This document shows positions 39,101-51,600 of a DNA stretch of 64,000 nt, in pieces (positions within the stretch are counted from its first letter, which is position 1; every line of letters starts with the position of its first letter). The notes below the pieces were generated by a model that was not told the origin of the DNA, made no database searches, and was given only the letters and a program-made list of their open reading frames with translations. Origin of the DNA: Mangifera indica. Taxonomy: Eukaryota; Streptophyta; Magnoliopsida; Sapindales; Anacardiaceae. The stretch lies in assembly GCF_011075055.1 (NCBI RefSeq), contig NC_058151.1, positions 1,054,001 to 1,118,000 on the forward strand. The letters run 5' to 3'. A program made the translations under genes and the position numbers.

Positions 39101-40994
39101 GATTGGGGTCTAATATACTGTTTACTGCCATACACAATCATGGAACCTCGGTATCTTTTCTATGTGCCAAGATGCAATCTGAGGGGGACTTGATATTCCG
39201 TGATGCTTAAGATCACAACATTTTCGTTTTCTGGTGGAATATCTGATAATGCCTGTCTTTGAGTTCTTAATTAAATAGATTTCTTATATTCTCTTGCAGT
39301 TTAGTGTGGGCATTGATGGGAAAAAACTAGAACCTGAGAGCAATGTTCTTCTTGCATCTATTGAGAACATGCAGTATGCCATCACCTTGGATGTATTGCA
39401 CATGGTATATACGATAGCAATTATTGACATTATTAGCTGATATGCTTTTCCTCAACACTAAAATTTGCCTCCTTTATACCCATGACTAGGTTTTTTCTGC
39501 TTTTGGGCCTGTTCAGAAGATTGCCATGTTTGATAAGAATGGTGGACTTCAGGCCTTGATTCAATATCCTGGTAATTTCTTGGAGCTTGTCAACTTATAT
39601 TGATATAAATAACAGTCACTGATTACTTTGTGTAGCTTGCTAACTTGCTTTTTTTGAGCCTATATGCATTGTCAAAGTATAAAATCTTTTATGTTCATTA
39701 TGTGGTCACATCATTTATCTTATACTAAATTTTATGAAAAACAAAATATAAATGTTACCTTGCTTTGTATGTATTACGGCATCAAAATTTGGCATTCTAT
39801 AAACAAGGCATCTGAAAGTGGTTGTTTTGGATAACTTGCTCAATTCACAGTTCAAAATTTGCACCACTTGATCTATTATTAATACTATTTTATTTCCCCT
39901 TAAAATTCTATCTAATCTCCTGTTTTCTTTCTCCGTTGATCTATTTCCTCTCACCTCACACTGTCTTTTTTGGCCCATATTTTTTAGATTTTTTAGGAAT
40001 TCTGATTTTTTTAAAGGATCTTTGTGTTCTACTATTCTTTTCACTATAATTGGAGAAAGAAATATGAAAGGAATGGTTTATGCTTGGATGAGGGGAAATC
40101 AATTTTATTTTGAAGAAATATTTTGGAAACCATGAAAGGTAGTCCGCATTTTGTTATCATTAGACATCCCATGCATTTTACATCTCAGGTAACATTTAAG
40201 TTTATGGTGAATTTCTTATTTTAAAATGAACTCCATATTTGCATGTGGACATGGACACGTCTGGTTGACTTTAAGAAGTTTTTACTCAAGGTATTCATAT
40301 TGTGACTAATTGCAGATGTTCAGACAGCTGTTGTTGCAAAGGAAGCCTTGGAAGGACACTGCATTTATGATGGAGGGTTTTGCAAGCTTCACATTTCATA
40401 CTCTCGTCATACTGATCTCAGTATAAAGGTATTTAAATCATGCCCTTGAAATAGCTCTGGTTCCATAAAAGCATAGTACAAACTGTGTGTCAATATAGGA
40501 TGATTTTTATCACTTGTGCACATCCATGCTGTCAAAAAATATTGTAATCTCAAGTAGTGAGCATTGTTGAGACATCTTTACAAATACCTTTTAAAGATGA
40601 ATGGCCTATTATTCAGATCTTGATGCAATCATTACAGGTCAATAATGATCGGAGCAGGGATTATACAATTCCCAACACACCTATGGTGAACCCTCAGCCA
40701 TCTCTTCTTGGGCAACAATCACATCCTATGGTGGGCACAGCTGCTCATCCATACAATGGATCTCAGTATCCTCCGACGCCTCAGCAGCCTGTGATGCAGC
40801 AGCCTTCAGCAGGATGGGGCTCAGCTGCTCCAGCAGTAGTACCTCATTCCATGCCGATGATGAATAATCATTCTTACATGCCAGCTGGAACAATGCCACA
40901 AATGGGCCCTGGAATGATGCAGATGCCAGGCCAGGGTGGCATGCCACCACATGTAGGGGCTATGCCTCCAACCAGACCTGAGAAGATGCAATAG
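36129..40994 (+). CDS. PTB2: Polypyrimidine tract-binding protein, plant PTB1/PTB2 type
   Basis: Ten coding exons: 36129-36314, 36413-36622, 38001-38063, 38152-38225, 38597-38692, 38932-38989, 39300-39404, 39490-39571, 40316-40428, 40638-40994; all GT-AG and in phase, 447 aa. It holds RRM-type domains: RRM1 starts PSKVLHLRNLPWECTEEEL, RRM2 covers GNVLLVTIEG...LHLVFSAFGFVHKI, RRM3 covers SNVLLASIENM...LHMVFSAFGPVQKI. Linkers carry the repeated SRDYT motifs. The C-terminal tail is Pro/Gln/Met/Gly-rich. This matches Arabidopsis PTB1/2 (closest in memory to At5g53180), not PTB3. These nuclear-cytoplasmic proteins bind CU-rich RNA and control alternative splicing, including of their own transcripts. 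Intron 2 (1378 bp) is the longest coding intron and contains a MITE and a candidate poison exon. Confidence 0.96.
36968..37111 (+). promoter_or_regulatory. PTB2: Candidate autoregulatory poison exon in PTB2 intron 2
   Basis: A long C/U-rich stretch (about 36822-36966, with many TCTT, CTCTT and TTCC motifs) ends in TTTTTATAG, and a strong donor GTAAGG follows at 37112. The enclosed 144 nt, read in phase with exon 2, meets TAG at 37055-37057. Inclusion would truncate the protein between RRM1 and RRM2. Plant PTB1/2 genes are known to control themselves through splice forms with premature stops; this particular exon is inferred. Confidence 0.4.
37285..37611. mobile_element. hAT-like MITE with 8-bp target duplication AGTGTTAC
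   Basis: The 327-bp element starts TAGGGCTGGA and ends TCCAGCCCTA, flanked by AGTGTTAC at 37277-37284 and 37612-37619. The inside is rich in GAGCTCGAGCTCG and has AAAACGACGTCGTTTT near the middle. An 8-bp duplication with TAGGG ends fits the hAT superfamily. This is the best preserved member of a family with many older copies in the window. It lies in PTB2 intron 2. Confidence 0.9.
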
Positions 40995-40999
40995 CACAT

Positions 41000-41935
41000 C
41001 TCCTGAGAATATTTTGATTGTTTTTGTGCAATTGTGGGATGACTATGCCTATCTGAAAGTGGCTGTTCAATTTGATTGGAAATATCATTTTGACCAAAAG
41101 AAGCTTACTGGTGAAGATCCCACAAACAGTTATGAAGCTGAAATGTGTCAAATGTTGCCTTCCAATTCTGAAGGGAGCTTATGTAAGTGACAGGCCAAAG
41201 ATTGAGTTATTTAAGAACTCTGTTTTGTTAATGTGAAAAACTTGGGGAAAAAAAACTCTTGTTCTTTTTCGACCTGACTATTAAGTTACTGCCATTCAGG
41301 CTTGTGTCGAGGACAATCTAGTTTTTCACAGAATTCTGTTCTGAACTTCTCCCCTAGCATGTGAAAAAATTACGTGCCTCTGAAAACTTTCACCGTGCAA
41401 AGTCTAATAACCCAATTTAATTTACATGTATAATTCACTTCCTAAATTTGACACCTAGAGTGTTTTTTGTTTGGATAATTTGTTATTACAAAAAATAAAA
41501 GATTATATGAAGATAAACTGCTTCAAGATTGACTGGTGTATATCAGTATTGCAATTGGTTTTGATGAAATGTTTGAATAATTGTTATCATGCTAAGTCAA
41601 AATTTCAATTTTTTGGTGTGATGGTCGTAGGTTTAATCATTATATTGTAGGGTTTATATGTCCAATTAATCGGGCTTTAGTCATACAAGACATAATAAAT
41701 AAGTTTAGTTGAACGAACAGTCTAATAGATGGTGTTTAAAGATGGATTAGTGTTCTTGACGGTTGATGCCATGGGAGCGGCAAAATGGGAACACAATCTT
41801 GACAACGATCAACCACTCGAGACGGTTATTTCATCTTTAAACTTGTATGAGAATGATAAAATAAACACAATAAAAACAAGCCAAATTTTTTGTCTAAACA
41901 GAATGCCTTTAGTCCAAGCTAATTCCAGCATTTTT
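41000..41935. other. PTB2 3' UTR and spacer
   Basis: The PTB2 3' UTR probably extends to about 41300. The ORF from 41729 runs into antisense of the TOPLESS-related fragment and is not accepted as a gene. Nothing else is supported. Confidence 0.4.
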
Positions 41936-41942
41936 GTTTATA

Positions 41943-42446
41943 AATATCGTGGCTGCAGGTGGTGCATGAAAGTAGCCATTGTCTGCATTTGCCCAAAAAA
42001 GTTAAGAATGGTCAAATGAACATCTAGAAACATCGAAGTGACTATAAAGATTCATGAATTACCTTAAATGTCATCATATTGAAGAGGGAAATTTTTCCAC
42101 CAGAAGCAAGAATCATTCTTAGACAAAGCAAAGCAACAAACAGCCTCTTCAGGGTTTGTGTCTGAAACTTCATTGGTCATCAGAATGCCACTTGGTGGTT
42201 GCCATAGTTGAGGTGGCACACTGGCAGTTGCCTACAGAATGAATGACCAATTGTTGGAGAAAAGCCGAGTCATATTATAAATTGAAGACTAAGAACTGTG
42301 TAAGCCAACAGAAACAAATTTTTGGCAGCTTAGTACCTTGCCAGTTGAATTACGGTCACTTCGCTGCCACTTCCAGAGCAGGCGACAGCATTTGACGCTA
42401 ATGCCAAGATGGCATTGCCTGAATTCGTAAAGATTAACCTTGATAT
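41943..42446 (-). pseudogene. TOPLESS-related (TPR) corepressor gene fragment
   Basis: Three adjacent exon pieces with intron flanks, in order 42337-42446, 42063-42231 and about 41943-41982. The first reads ISRLIFTNSGNAILALAS, then shifts frame to LWKWQRSDRNSTGK. The second reads ATASVPPQLWQPPSGILMTN and FALSKNDS, then shifts so that ASGGKISLFNMMTFK lies in another frame. The third begins MATFM followed by a broken PPPPAAT stretch. These are consecutive parts of the WD40 region of TOPLESS/TPR corepressors. At least three frame breaks and the absence of other exons show a dead fragment. Because intron borders are retained, it came by DNA duplication, not by retrocopying. Confidence 0.88.
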
Positions 42447-42449
42447 CTG

Positions 42450-44040
42450 TAGTATTCAAGAAAGAAATAAATGAGGAATAACTAGCAAATGTTACGTATT
42501 GTCAAATCATAATTCACGAAAATAAACATCCAACTTCAGTCAGGATTGACTTAAATGTCCAATATCCAGCGGCCAGTCCCAGTAGGCCTAGTCCACAAGG
42601 GCTGGTTTTAAAATTAACAGGAAAAAATGAGATAAACCTAACTAATGAACAACCCAGAACCAAAAAAAAAAAGCCAATAACCTAATTAGAATTCATTAGC
42701 AGATATGTATGATTCTAGAACTAAAGATGGTCAAATTTCATGTATGTAATGGAATAGGCTCCAAGTCCAAAACCAAGATATATCACAGAAAAAATTCACA
42801 ACCCAAGGAAACAGCTACTCTTAGATTGTATGCCACACATCCTGAGTTTCTACTTATGTCCTCCATGGGAGAAAAGTATGGGGATATATGCTTAATGTTC
42901 ATAACTGAGATCTGCCACTTATTTAAGATGCATAATTAATCCTCTTAAAAAGTTGATTTTGTTGCGCCACAGATATAATTATCCAAGCTTAACTTAAGCC
43001 TCACCTCTTGTTAGAGTTTTCAATAATTAGCAAAATTTGCATCTGCAACAGATAGGCTTTATTATGGATCTGCACTGAAATTGAATTTATAGCTAACATT
43101 TGGCCTTTTCTACAGCGGCAGTTACTATGAAAAAGGGAGATAGCTAGTAGAACACACACAAAATTTCAGCCAACTGTCCAAAAGTCCATATTACTGCTTA
43201 AATGACCAAAAGTTATGTTGTGGGTGGGGTGGATCCGCCATGGATGGACCAAGGCCAACAGTGCCAGATTATGTTATAGTAAAATTTTGAAGAGTCATAT
43301 GCTCTAATCAAATTTCTGAATGGGTTAGAATTATATTCTCTAGGAAAAATTCGAGGTCCCTAAAATTAACCCAAAAATACTCTCTTTTGCTGCCAAATTT
43401 GTACCTCTCAGCTTGATTTTAGAAAATTTTCTCAACTTAAACGTTATCCCAATTGCTTATATTCTGCAAAATCAAGAAGCTCTTTGACAGAATAAGAAGA
43501 ATTTAACTATAATAACAAAGCACAAAGAAGAATCAAGAGTATTACAACTGACAGCAACTCAAGTACCACTCCCTGGAATCTTTAAAGTGAACAAGAAAAT
43601 GTTGCCCAACTCATGCATTATGGCAGCAGCAGCACATGACTATCTGCAGCTTCTCATCAATGTGCAGATGGAGACATTATAGAAGAAGAGGAGAGCCATA
43701 GAACAGAAATAGAATGGCTGAGTCAGAGTTGAGTCCATCAGATTGCAAGCGGTGCCAGCCTCGTGAACACAAGTTACCATCATTCACTGCTGATTGGAGG
43801 GTAGTTGATATGGGGCCGCTCTATTATCACTGTATTACCCGTGAGCACAAAGTTACCATAATTCAACAGTTATATGGGGCTCCTCTATCATCACTGTATT
43901 TCTTTGATTAAAAAAAAAAATCTCATTATTCCTACTGCTAGGCATGGATATGATCCATTTTTCTCATCTTAAGAATGCCATGAGAAGCCAAACGGTGCGT
44001 TTTGTTGCTTTTTTATTTGTTCATTCCATTTCAAAAGTGT
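42450..44040. other. Spacer between TPR fragment and SWEET3 copy B
   Basis: Short ORFs at 42709-42939 and 43714-43911 show no family signature. The second contains two similar phrases (GAACACAAGTTACCATCATT and GAGCACAAAGTTACCATAATT), a local duplication of about 100 bp. No gene is supported. Confidence 0.4.
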
Positions 44041-44094
44041 TGTTAAGAAGAGTAAATGCAGAAACTCAAACTATTATTTTTCATATGTTTCCAG

Positions 44095-45003
44095 GTTAAC
44101 ATTTTCAAGGGTGATCAAGAACAAAAGTACAGAGGGGTTTTCATGCAGTCCTTACATAATTACACTGTTAAACTGTCTCCTTTATACTTGGTATGGACTA
44201 CCTATTGTAAACTCCAGGTGGGAAAATTTCCTTGTGGGGACTATCAACGTTGTTTTGATGTTTGGCTTTCTTCAGCCTTCAGCAATGAACAAGGCAAGCA
44301 ACAATTTAATATTAGCAGAATTTCTTGAAGCTGAAGAGCCATTCTGATAACTTTGGATGTGATTGCCATCTTCCTGGAATTTTGTTGCTTTATTGAAGCC
44401 ATTCCTGTCATAAACAAGCAATGTGGCAGCAACCTTCATCTGCAAAATCATTTTATTTACTTATTCTCTTTTTGAACTGTGTATGAAAGTGCATATAGTT
44501 TTTCAACATATACACCACTTTCTGTGGACTTTGCAAATGATTCAAAATCATGAAAAAATAGATATAATTAAATTGCTTGCCTTGTTCATTGCTGAAGCAA
44601 ACAAAATATTTATTGAAAAGAAGCAAAACTCTAGGACCCCTCCACCGTAGGCAGTGACCACAAGGAAATTTTCCCACCTGAAGCTTACAATCGGTAGTTC
44701 ATACCAAGTATAAAGTAGACAATTTAAGAAAGCAATTATGTAATTAGGGAAGGCATGAAAAGCCCTCTGTGTTTTCGTTCTTTATCACCCTTGAATATGT
44801 TAATCTGGAAAAATTTGAAAACATTACATGGGTGCAGCATAAAGTAACAAAGAAGCTGCCGTGCCTGCAAGCAAAACATTATTAGTGTATTAGGTGAAGG
44901 ATTGTCTATCTATGGTGATATATTGATAGGAATTAAGCTAAAACAATGAACAAAGAAGAAAGTTACCCATGACTCCCACTGCCAGGCACAATCTATCTCC
45001 CAT
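44095..45003 (-). pseudogene. SWEET3 copy B, rearranged pseudogene
   Basis: Minus-strand pieces match copy C: exon 1 at 44967-45003 with ATG, exon 2 at 44828-44864, exon 3 at 44581-44804 (224 nt instead of 223, so the frame is lost), and only the first bases of exon 4 near 44424-44439. Exons 4 to 6 are otherwise deleted and the downstream flank (44300-44420) follows directly. Next to this, on the plus strand, lies a second, inverted exon 3 at 44095-44293 with an internal 24-nt net loss that removes part of TM3. The minus-strand exon 3 carries the same WYELP change as copy A, while the inverted piece has WYGLP. It cannot encode a transporter. Confidence 0.88.
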
Positions 45004-45785
45004 GTTTTTTTCTCTCTCAACAAGAAGATAACTATTGCATGGACTTCTTTAGGCGATATATATAATGGAAAGAAGGGTAAATTAGTGAATAAAATAAAAT
45101 TGAAAGAAGAAGAAACGTTATATAGGTGTGGAGGAAACAGTTTATGCAAAACGAGGTGATGATACTCAGCAGGAATTGCAACTCATTGGTTATCCAGCCT
45201 TCTCTTCTTTGATCTCAGTTTGGCAACTCCTTCACACGGTTTCCAAGAATCTGTTGAGTGACAAACTGATGAAGCCAAACTCCATTAAAACAAAGCTGCA
45301 AAATCAATTATATCTGAAGCTTATTCACAGTCCTTCACATGGCTAGCTTCCAGGAATCTCTTCTTTTATCCATAAAACCGTGCGCATCTTGCTCTGGCAA
45401 CATAACCCTTCCAGTTTCAAAGTTTTAGTATCCTTTTTGATATTTTCTTTTGTTCTGATCCTGGACAATGACAGCTTTTCTTATATTTTTTTGAAATCTT
45501 TGTAGCTTCGGAGAGCACTTCTTACAAAAATTCATCATAGGCCAAACTAGTGTTAGCATTTTTAGTAGTTCTTCTCTGTTTAGCAACGTAAAACATGCAG
45601 ATTAACTGTTGTTCTTTAAGAAAAAAATACCACGAGACTATTATTTCAATAGCTAAGACTGTTCTTTTCTGCTGTTTGTCGTGCTTGTGCCTAATCTCAT
45701 GCAGCTCATTTATTCAGTATACAAATTAACACATAATTTGATTAAATGAAAATGGCACTTCTTGTTGACAGAGGTGATTGCTGGC

Positions 45786-46140
45786 CGTGCCTTATTTGGT
45801 GCGGCCCGCCGCGTCCTGAGTTGTGTTGGGTTATAATCTGTTGCAAAACCAAGGCTCGGGGCATGACCTATAACCTTTTTGATTGTGCCTCTATGAGCCT
45901 TTTTATAGACTTTGTCTAATCTAGTGTGGCTCATTGCGCCCCAAGTTGTGTTGGGTCATGACCCATTCAAAACCAAGGCTTAGGGGCATGACTTACAGCC
46001 CTTTGAGTCATGCTTTTGTGGGCTGCACCTAATTTGGTGCAACTCACCGTGCGATAAGTCATGTTGGGATATGGCCTGTTGCAAAAACAAGGCTTAGGGT
46101 ATAATCTACAACTGTTTGAGTCATGCCTTTATTAGCCAAT
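45786..46140. repeat. Three tandem units of ~120 bp (CAAAACCAAGGCT...GTGTTGGG)
   Basis: CAAGGCT landmarks at 45850, 45973 and 46088 mark three diverged units, each with GTTGTGTTGGGT-like, GGGGCATGAC-like and TTGAGTCATGC-like pieces. Single relatives occur at 28950-29060 and 46400-46500. No coding role is seen. Confidence 0.75.
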
Positions 46141-46988
46141 CTATGTGGTTTTTGAGTGAAATTGCCAAATCTCAAATTTTTTTTTTTTAAAAATTTTCTA
46201 AAATTATCAAATTATTAATTTAAAAAAAAAAAAACAAGGACAATGCATTTAAATTTTATTGAAAATTTTTTACTTGTAACGGAGACGTTACATGAAAAAA
46301 GACAAACAGCTGCTTGACCATTGGCAGTGTAGCCATTGGGCAACAACCACCCCTCAAAATGTTGGAAAACATATCGTATTTTTCTTTTAATTAGTGGGAT
46401 ATGTCAGGCCAGCCCAAGATGACCCACCCTAAAAAGATAGCTCCGGCATGATCTATAAAATTACAGGCCGAGCCCATCTGGGATTGACAGGTCTATTTGC
46501 ATATAACGGAGGGTCGGATGGTTAATTGTGTACCATTGCTGACACGTTGGAATTTTACAACTTGAGCTGGTAAACAACAATACATTTGGAGGTGTGAGAG
46601 CCAATAGTTATTATGTTTTCTGTTATATTAAATTGCTAAAATTGATTTATTCACAACATTCAATAGCTAACTCGGTCAATCATTTTACATACACTGCTCC
46701 AGATTTTGAACTATTTAATATTGCTCTAACTTTGGCATCCATTAAGAGAAGTGGGTCATTTTCTGTTCAACATACTCTACTATGTTCATGCTGTTTTAAG
46801 ATAGCACATCACATGGAACCAGAGACCTGCTACTAGAAGCAACTTTTTATTATTTTATGTCACTGCTTAATCAGCATGCCTTAAATATTAGCAGAATTTC
46901 TTGAAGCCAAAGAGCCATTCTAATAACTTCATATGGGATTGTTCTCTTCTTGGAAAACTTTGCTGATGCACACCATGAGGAACCTTCT

Positions 46989-48403
46989 TTAACTCTTGCC
47001 ATTAGCATCATTATTATTGATCACGAGCTGCAACTGTTTGGATTTGTCTTCATTTTGTTCTAAATCCCATTTCTTATTTGGTTCTTTTATAATGCCCTTG
47101 TACTTGCAATAAAGAACAAGTTGGAGGATGGCTAATGGGCTACCCACAAGATTAGGGGACTGCAAGAAGTAAGGAGTTCAAATGTGAAACTCTAAGCACA
47201 ATAAATTGTTTAAGCATGTAGTTTTTCTTCACAAAGAGGGTTTTAATAGCTATACAAACCGCAAGGAACAGATCGTGGCTCAGCAGTCCATAGGCCATCC
47301 AAAGTGAGCTAGCAATCAATGAGAAAAAAGATAAATAGAATGGCATGAATTCTACACTCTTTGTTTGAATAACTTGCTTCTGCAACACCAAATATTAATT
47401 ACATGAATCAAAGAGTCTAAAGGAGATTGTTTTGTGTGTGCAATACTTAGAAGAATACTACCAGGAACCCATAACGAGAAAAGGTGACTCACCACAACCA
47501 CCAGTGGAGAACCATACATTGCCACAGAGGCCACCAGTGCAACACTGCCCACAAACACCTTGCGATGGTGATGGTCATGAAATAGAAATCCTGAGATAAC
47601 TGCAGTGACGCCGAACACTAGGACAACAGGTATCAATATAGCAGCAACCTTCATCTGTAAAATCATTATATTTACTTTATATTTCTCTTTCTTGAACTAT
47701 GTATGCAAGTGCATGCAGGCAAGAATACAATATACATATATATATATATATGGAAATAAAATTATTCTTTCTCAGCATTCACCATTTTCTGGCGACTTGA
47801 ATAATAACTTCCTTTCATGCATGCAAATGAATCTAAATCATGCCAAATAGACATGGTTAAATTGCTTGCCTTGTCTCTTGCTGAAGCAAACCAAAAATAT
47901 ATCAAAATGAAGGAGAACTCAAGAAGGGTCCCTAAACCGTTTATAGTGACCACAGGGAAATTCTCCCACCTGCAGCTTACAACAGGTAGTCCATACCAAG
48001 TATAAAGGAGACAGTTTAACAAAGCAATGATGTAAGGAATGCATGAAAACCCCTCTGTGTCTTTCTTCCTGAGCACCCTTGCAAATGTTAATCTGGCAAC
48101 ATATAAAAAATTTAAGATTTGAGTTTCCAAGTTAGCTTCTTCAAACCTCGATAAAGTATAACTTAAGTCTAAGAATAAAATAACTTGTATAAAAATATAT
48201 AACATGTAGTGGAATATTGTATCAACATTACATTGGTGCAGCATAAAGTAACAAAGAAGCTGCATTGCCTGCAAGCAAAACATTATTAGTGTATTAGGTG
48301 AAGGCTTTTCCATCTATGGTGATATATTAATAGGAAGTTAAAACAATAAACAAAGAAGAAAGGTACCCATGACTCCTACTGCCAGGCGCAATCTATCCCC
48401 CAT
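46989..48403 (-). CDS. SWEET3: SWEET3-type bidirectional sugar transporter, copy C (intact)
   Basis: Exons 48367-48403, 48232-48268, 47870-48092, 47493-47654, 47260-47379 and 46989-47159 give 249 aa (Arabidopsis SWEET3 about 263). Seven membrane segments form two MtN3/saliva triple-helix bundles joined by TM4. The four conserved prolines are in AAP, CIPY, YGSP and MPFY; the TM2 motif WYGLP is intact. The C-terminal cytosolic tail is short, Lys/Asn/Asp-rich, ending NDANGKS. The product is a clade I uniporter, expected to carry hexose or related sugars. Intron 3 uses a GC donor (ACAAG|GCAAGC) and AG acceptor; the other introns are GT-AG. It is the only copy in the window with all six exons and all splice sites. 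Confidence 0.94.
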
Positions 48404-48699
48404 GTTTTTTCCTGTAAAAATGGTCCTAAGATGGAGAAAATTAATGGTCCCAACAAAAGGAGTTACAAAACAACTACATAAGAAAGTTGCATGGATTGTT
48501 TAACACCCTTTAGGGGATATAAATAATGGAAAGATGGGCAAAAGAGAATAATATAAATTGAAAGAAGCAGAAGTGTTGTCTACATCTTTGTAAACTTGTG
48601 GCAGAAAACAGTTTACTACAGCACCAAGCTTTGTTACAAATTGTTTAATGCAAAAGCTTTCATAGAAAAAGCTTTAGTATACTTTTTAAAATATATCAG

Positions 48700-51600
48700 A
48701 GGAAAATAATAAAGCATTTGTTTTGGTATTTGAATTTTCATGAGTGGAAGCTGTCAGTTACTTCCACTACCCACTTGAAAAAATTTAATTAGGTTTTGTT
48801 TGTCTGACTCTTGATGCAATATATACCACTAATATCTTATTCAGCACTTCTTTTAATTATGTTACAAAACTTATCGTTATACCAATTGTGGAGTAAGTAG
48901 ACTCGATTTGGGTCGGGTTCAAACAAAATTGAATTCAAAAGAGTCATCTCTAAATTGATTTAAGATCAACAAACTAAGATTCGAAAACAATTTTATTTTA
49001 AACTCAATCTAAGCTTATTCAAACTCAAAAGTTTGGATTGATTTGAACTCAACCCATTTTATAAAAACGAGCACGTCCCAACTCGAAGTAAAGCTCTTGT
49101 AGTTGAGATCGAATCCAACCTTCACAGTAAGGGACACCATTAAAAGAAGTGTTTGTTCTCATTGAAAATTTTCTATTTAATCATATGCAAATAAATTGAT
49201 GATTACAGCTTGCTTTAGATAAGGAATCATATTTAACATTAAGGCCTTGATGCCTGTGGTTTGTTTTTGTTGATGATGATAATGAAATGAATTACATCAT
49301 ATATGAATAATCTTGAACTTCAACAGAAAAGTGAATAATTAGGTTAAATTCAAGATATAATTTCTTCAAAAAACCATGTGAAAAAGAATCATAGATCTTA
49401 ATATTTGATCAGTCTCCATAGGCAAGCACTTAAAACCAGAGCATAATATTTTAAAGAAACGATAGACATCCAAGCAATTTCTCAATAGAATGTTGATAGC
49501 TATTATTCTAATTCTCTCAGTACTAATAAGAGTAAAATTTTGCTGAGAATCAAACTATTCTGACTGGAAAATTTGTGTGGTGTGCTTCTAATACCAAAGA
49601 TTTTGCCTGTCAAAATATACCATGTCTAAAAAGTGGAGTTCTTTTTCCCATGAAACTTTTAATTTTTTTTTCTTGTGTGATGGGGAAGACCATTTGCTAT
49701 GATACTGATCTCAGCTTCCTTTTTAGCTGTCTTCCATAATTATTCTATTTTGCTTCAACAATCCTTCAAATTTCCATATCCTCAATGCAACATTGGGGTT
49801 TCTGATGCCTCATTTTGTCACAATTGGTTCTTTCACTTGAATGTTCTTCCCCAAGGGGGATATTATTATATTAAATAAAGTAACCATTCAACATGATACA
49901 TTGTTGCTTCTGATGCAATGCCAAAACCCCTTTAATTTACTGAGGAAACCATGTAAAAATTCACCTTTCCGACTATGATTGTCATTGTCCAACTACAGAA
50001 AATTTTAGACATTGGCAAATGGTTTCAACATGGACCATTCAATCAGAGGAACTTGTAATTAAGATTGTAGTGCTGATGAATGTGCAATTTTCTCCTTGTT
50101 TAGAATATATTCCCCAGCTACAAATTACTGACAGTTGCAATTTGGTGGTGATGTTTTGCAGCAATCAATATTCAATCAAACTTGGGTGCTGATGCTTAAA
50201 GATTGCCACTGGTCTATAATGTGCTCACATTCTTTTGAGAATTGAAACTTAAGGTCATATTTTACATTCTGAGAATTAAATGATTGGTCACAATCAGTCC
50301 AGAAACATGTTTAGTCTTTCCTTCAATCTGTTTAAATCAAATTATTCTCCAAATGTTGATTTATTCTCTATTAGTGATAGAACAACATCACATACACCTA
50401 ATTTTAAGTACCGATGAACGCGTGATGAGATAGATTGGATCAATTCTAAGATGAGTTTTAACGTGTTTTTGTACGAAGCACTTGATTGATTCGACTTTGA
50501 TATTAGAAAAAAAACACTCTTAGAAGCTGGTAATACGAACCGTATACTACTAAAATTATTTCGAGGAGAAAAAACAATATAGATAGTTAGTAAAGCTATA
50601 TGCACAACTTTTGTACATAAAAAAATTATACAAACTGGTGCTAATGTGATAGATCTGTCACATCAACGTGACATCAATTTGTGTAATTTTTTTATATATA
50701 AAGATTGTGCATATAGTTTTATTGATAATTAATAATATAAAATTTAGTAATTTTTTATAAACAATATGATAAGCAAGATTTAGGATTTGATTAAGAGAAA
50801 ATATTTACCTATTTATACAAGCTATGGTTGGTAGGGGAAACATCGATTATTTTTTCAATATTGTTATAAGAGTTAACTCTCATGCAGTAGGTGGAGTACC
50901 TCTGTTCCGATTTTATATTATTTTACCTTTTATTATTTTATTAATTTTAATATATATAGGGTCGGCTTTTAAATGGTTAGTTTATTAATTTTAATAAAAA
51001 ATTAATTTTTTATATTATAATTATTTATTAATTAATTAATTTTTTTAATATTATGTGAACAGTATCAAGTCAGCCCGACCAGAAAGATCTATAGATCGGG
51101 CTTAGCACTCTACAATACTAGGCCAAACCATTTTATTGGGTTTTGAGCTAAGCCGTAGGTCAGTCTCATCAAATTAACAACTCTACTCTTTATTATATTA
51201 TTTTACCTTTTATTTCTATTTATTTACTATTCAATAAACATATTGTCATTAATTATTTGTCAAAACCCTAAACCCATGTTTGAGAAGCATTGTAAGTATT
51301 GCCAAAGTGCTTGTATTTATTTTATTGTTCAATTGGATAAATGTAAACGCATGAAATCTGACTATGGGGGAATGGCGTTAGGTGTGACAGCATTTTCCCC
51401 ATTGACAAACTTTAAAAAAACATAAATTATTCACTGTTCATAGTCTGTGGGGGTCGACTCAAAAGATGTTGATAATGTTGGCTTATTGAATAAGCAATTT
51501 TGGATTCTTCTTCTTCTTCGTTTTCAACGCAAAGGACAAATTTGTTTTGTGGTTCCTGAGCCGATGGCTTTTAAATTATTCAATTATTATGATCATAATC

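Noticed and set aside
40557..40640. Upstream extension of the last PTB2 exon as a separate gene start
   Set aside because: It is intron sequence; the AG at 40636-40637 joins in phase to the previous exon and restores the SRDYT motif.
41729..42019. 96-codon plus-strand ORF
   Set aside because: Its 3' half is antisense to the TPR pseudogene exon, and the rest has no similarity I recognise.
43714..43911. 65-codon plus-strand ORF
   Set aside because: Contains a short internal duplication and no domain; probably chance.
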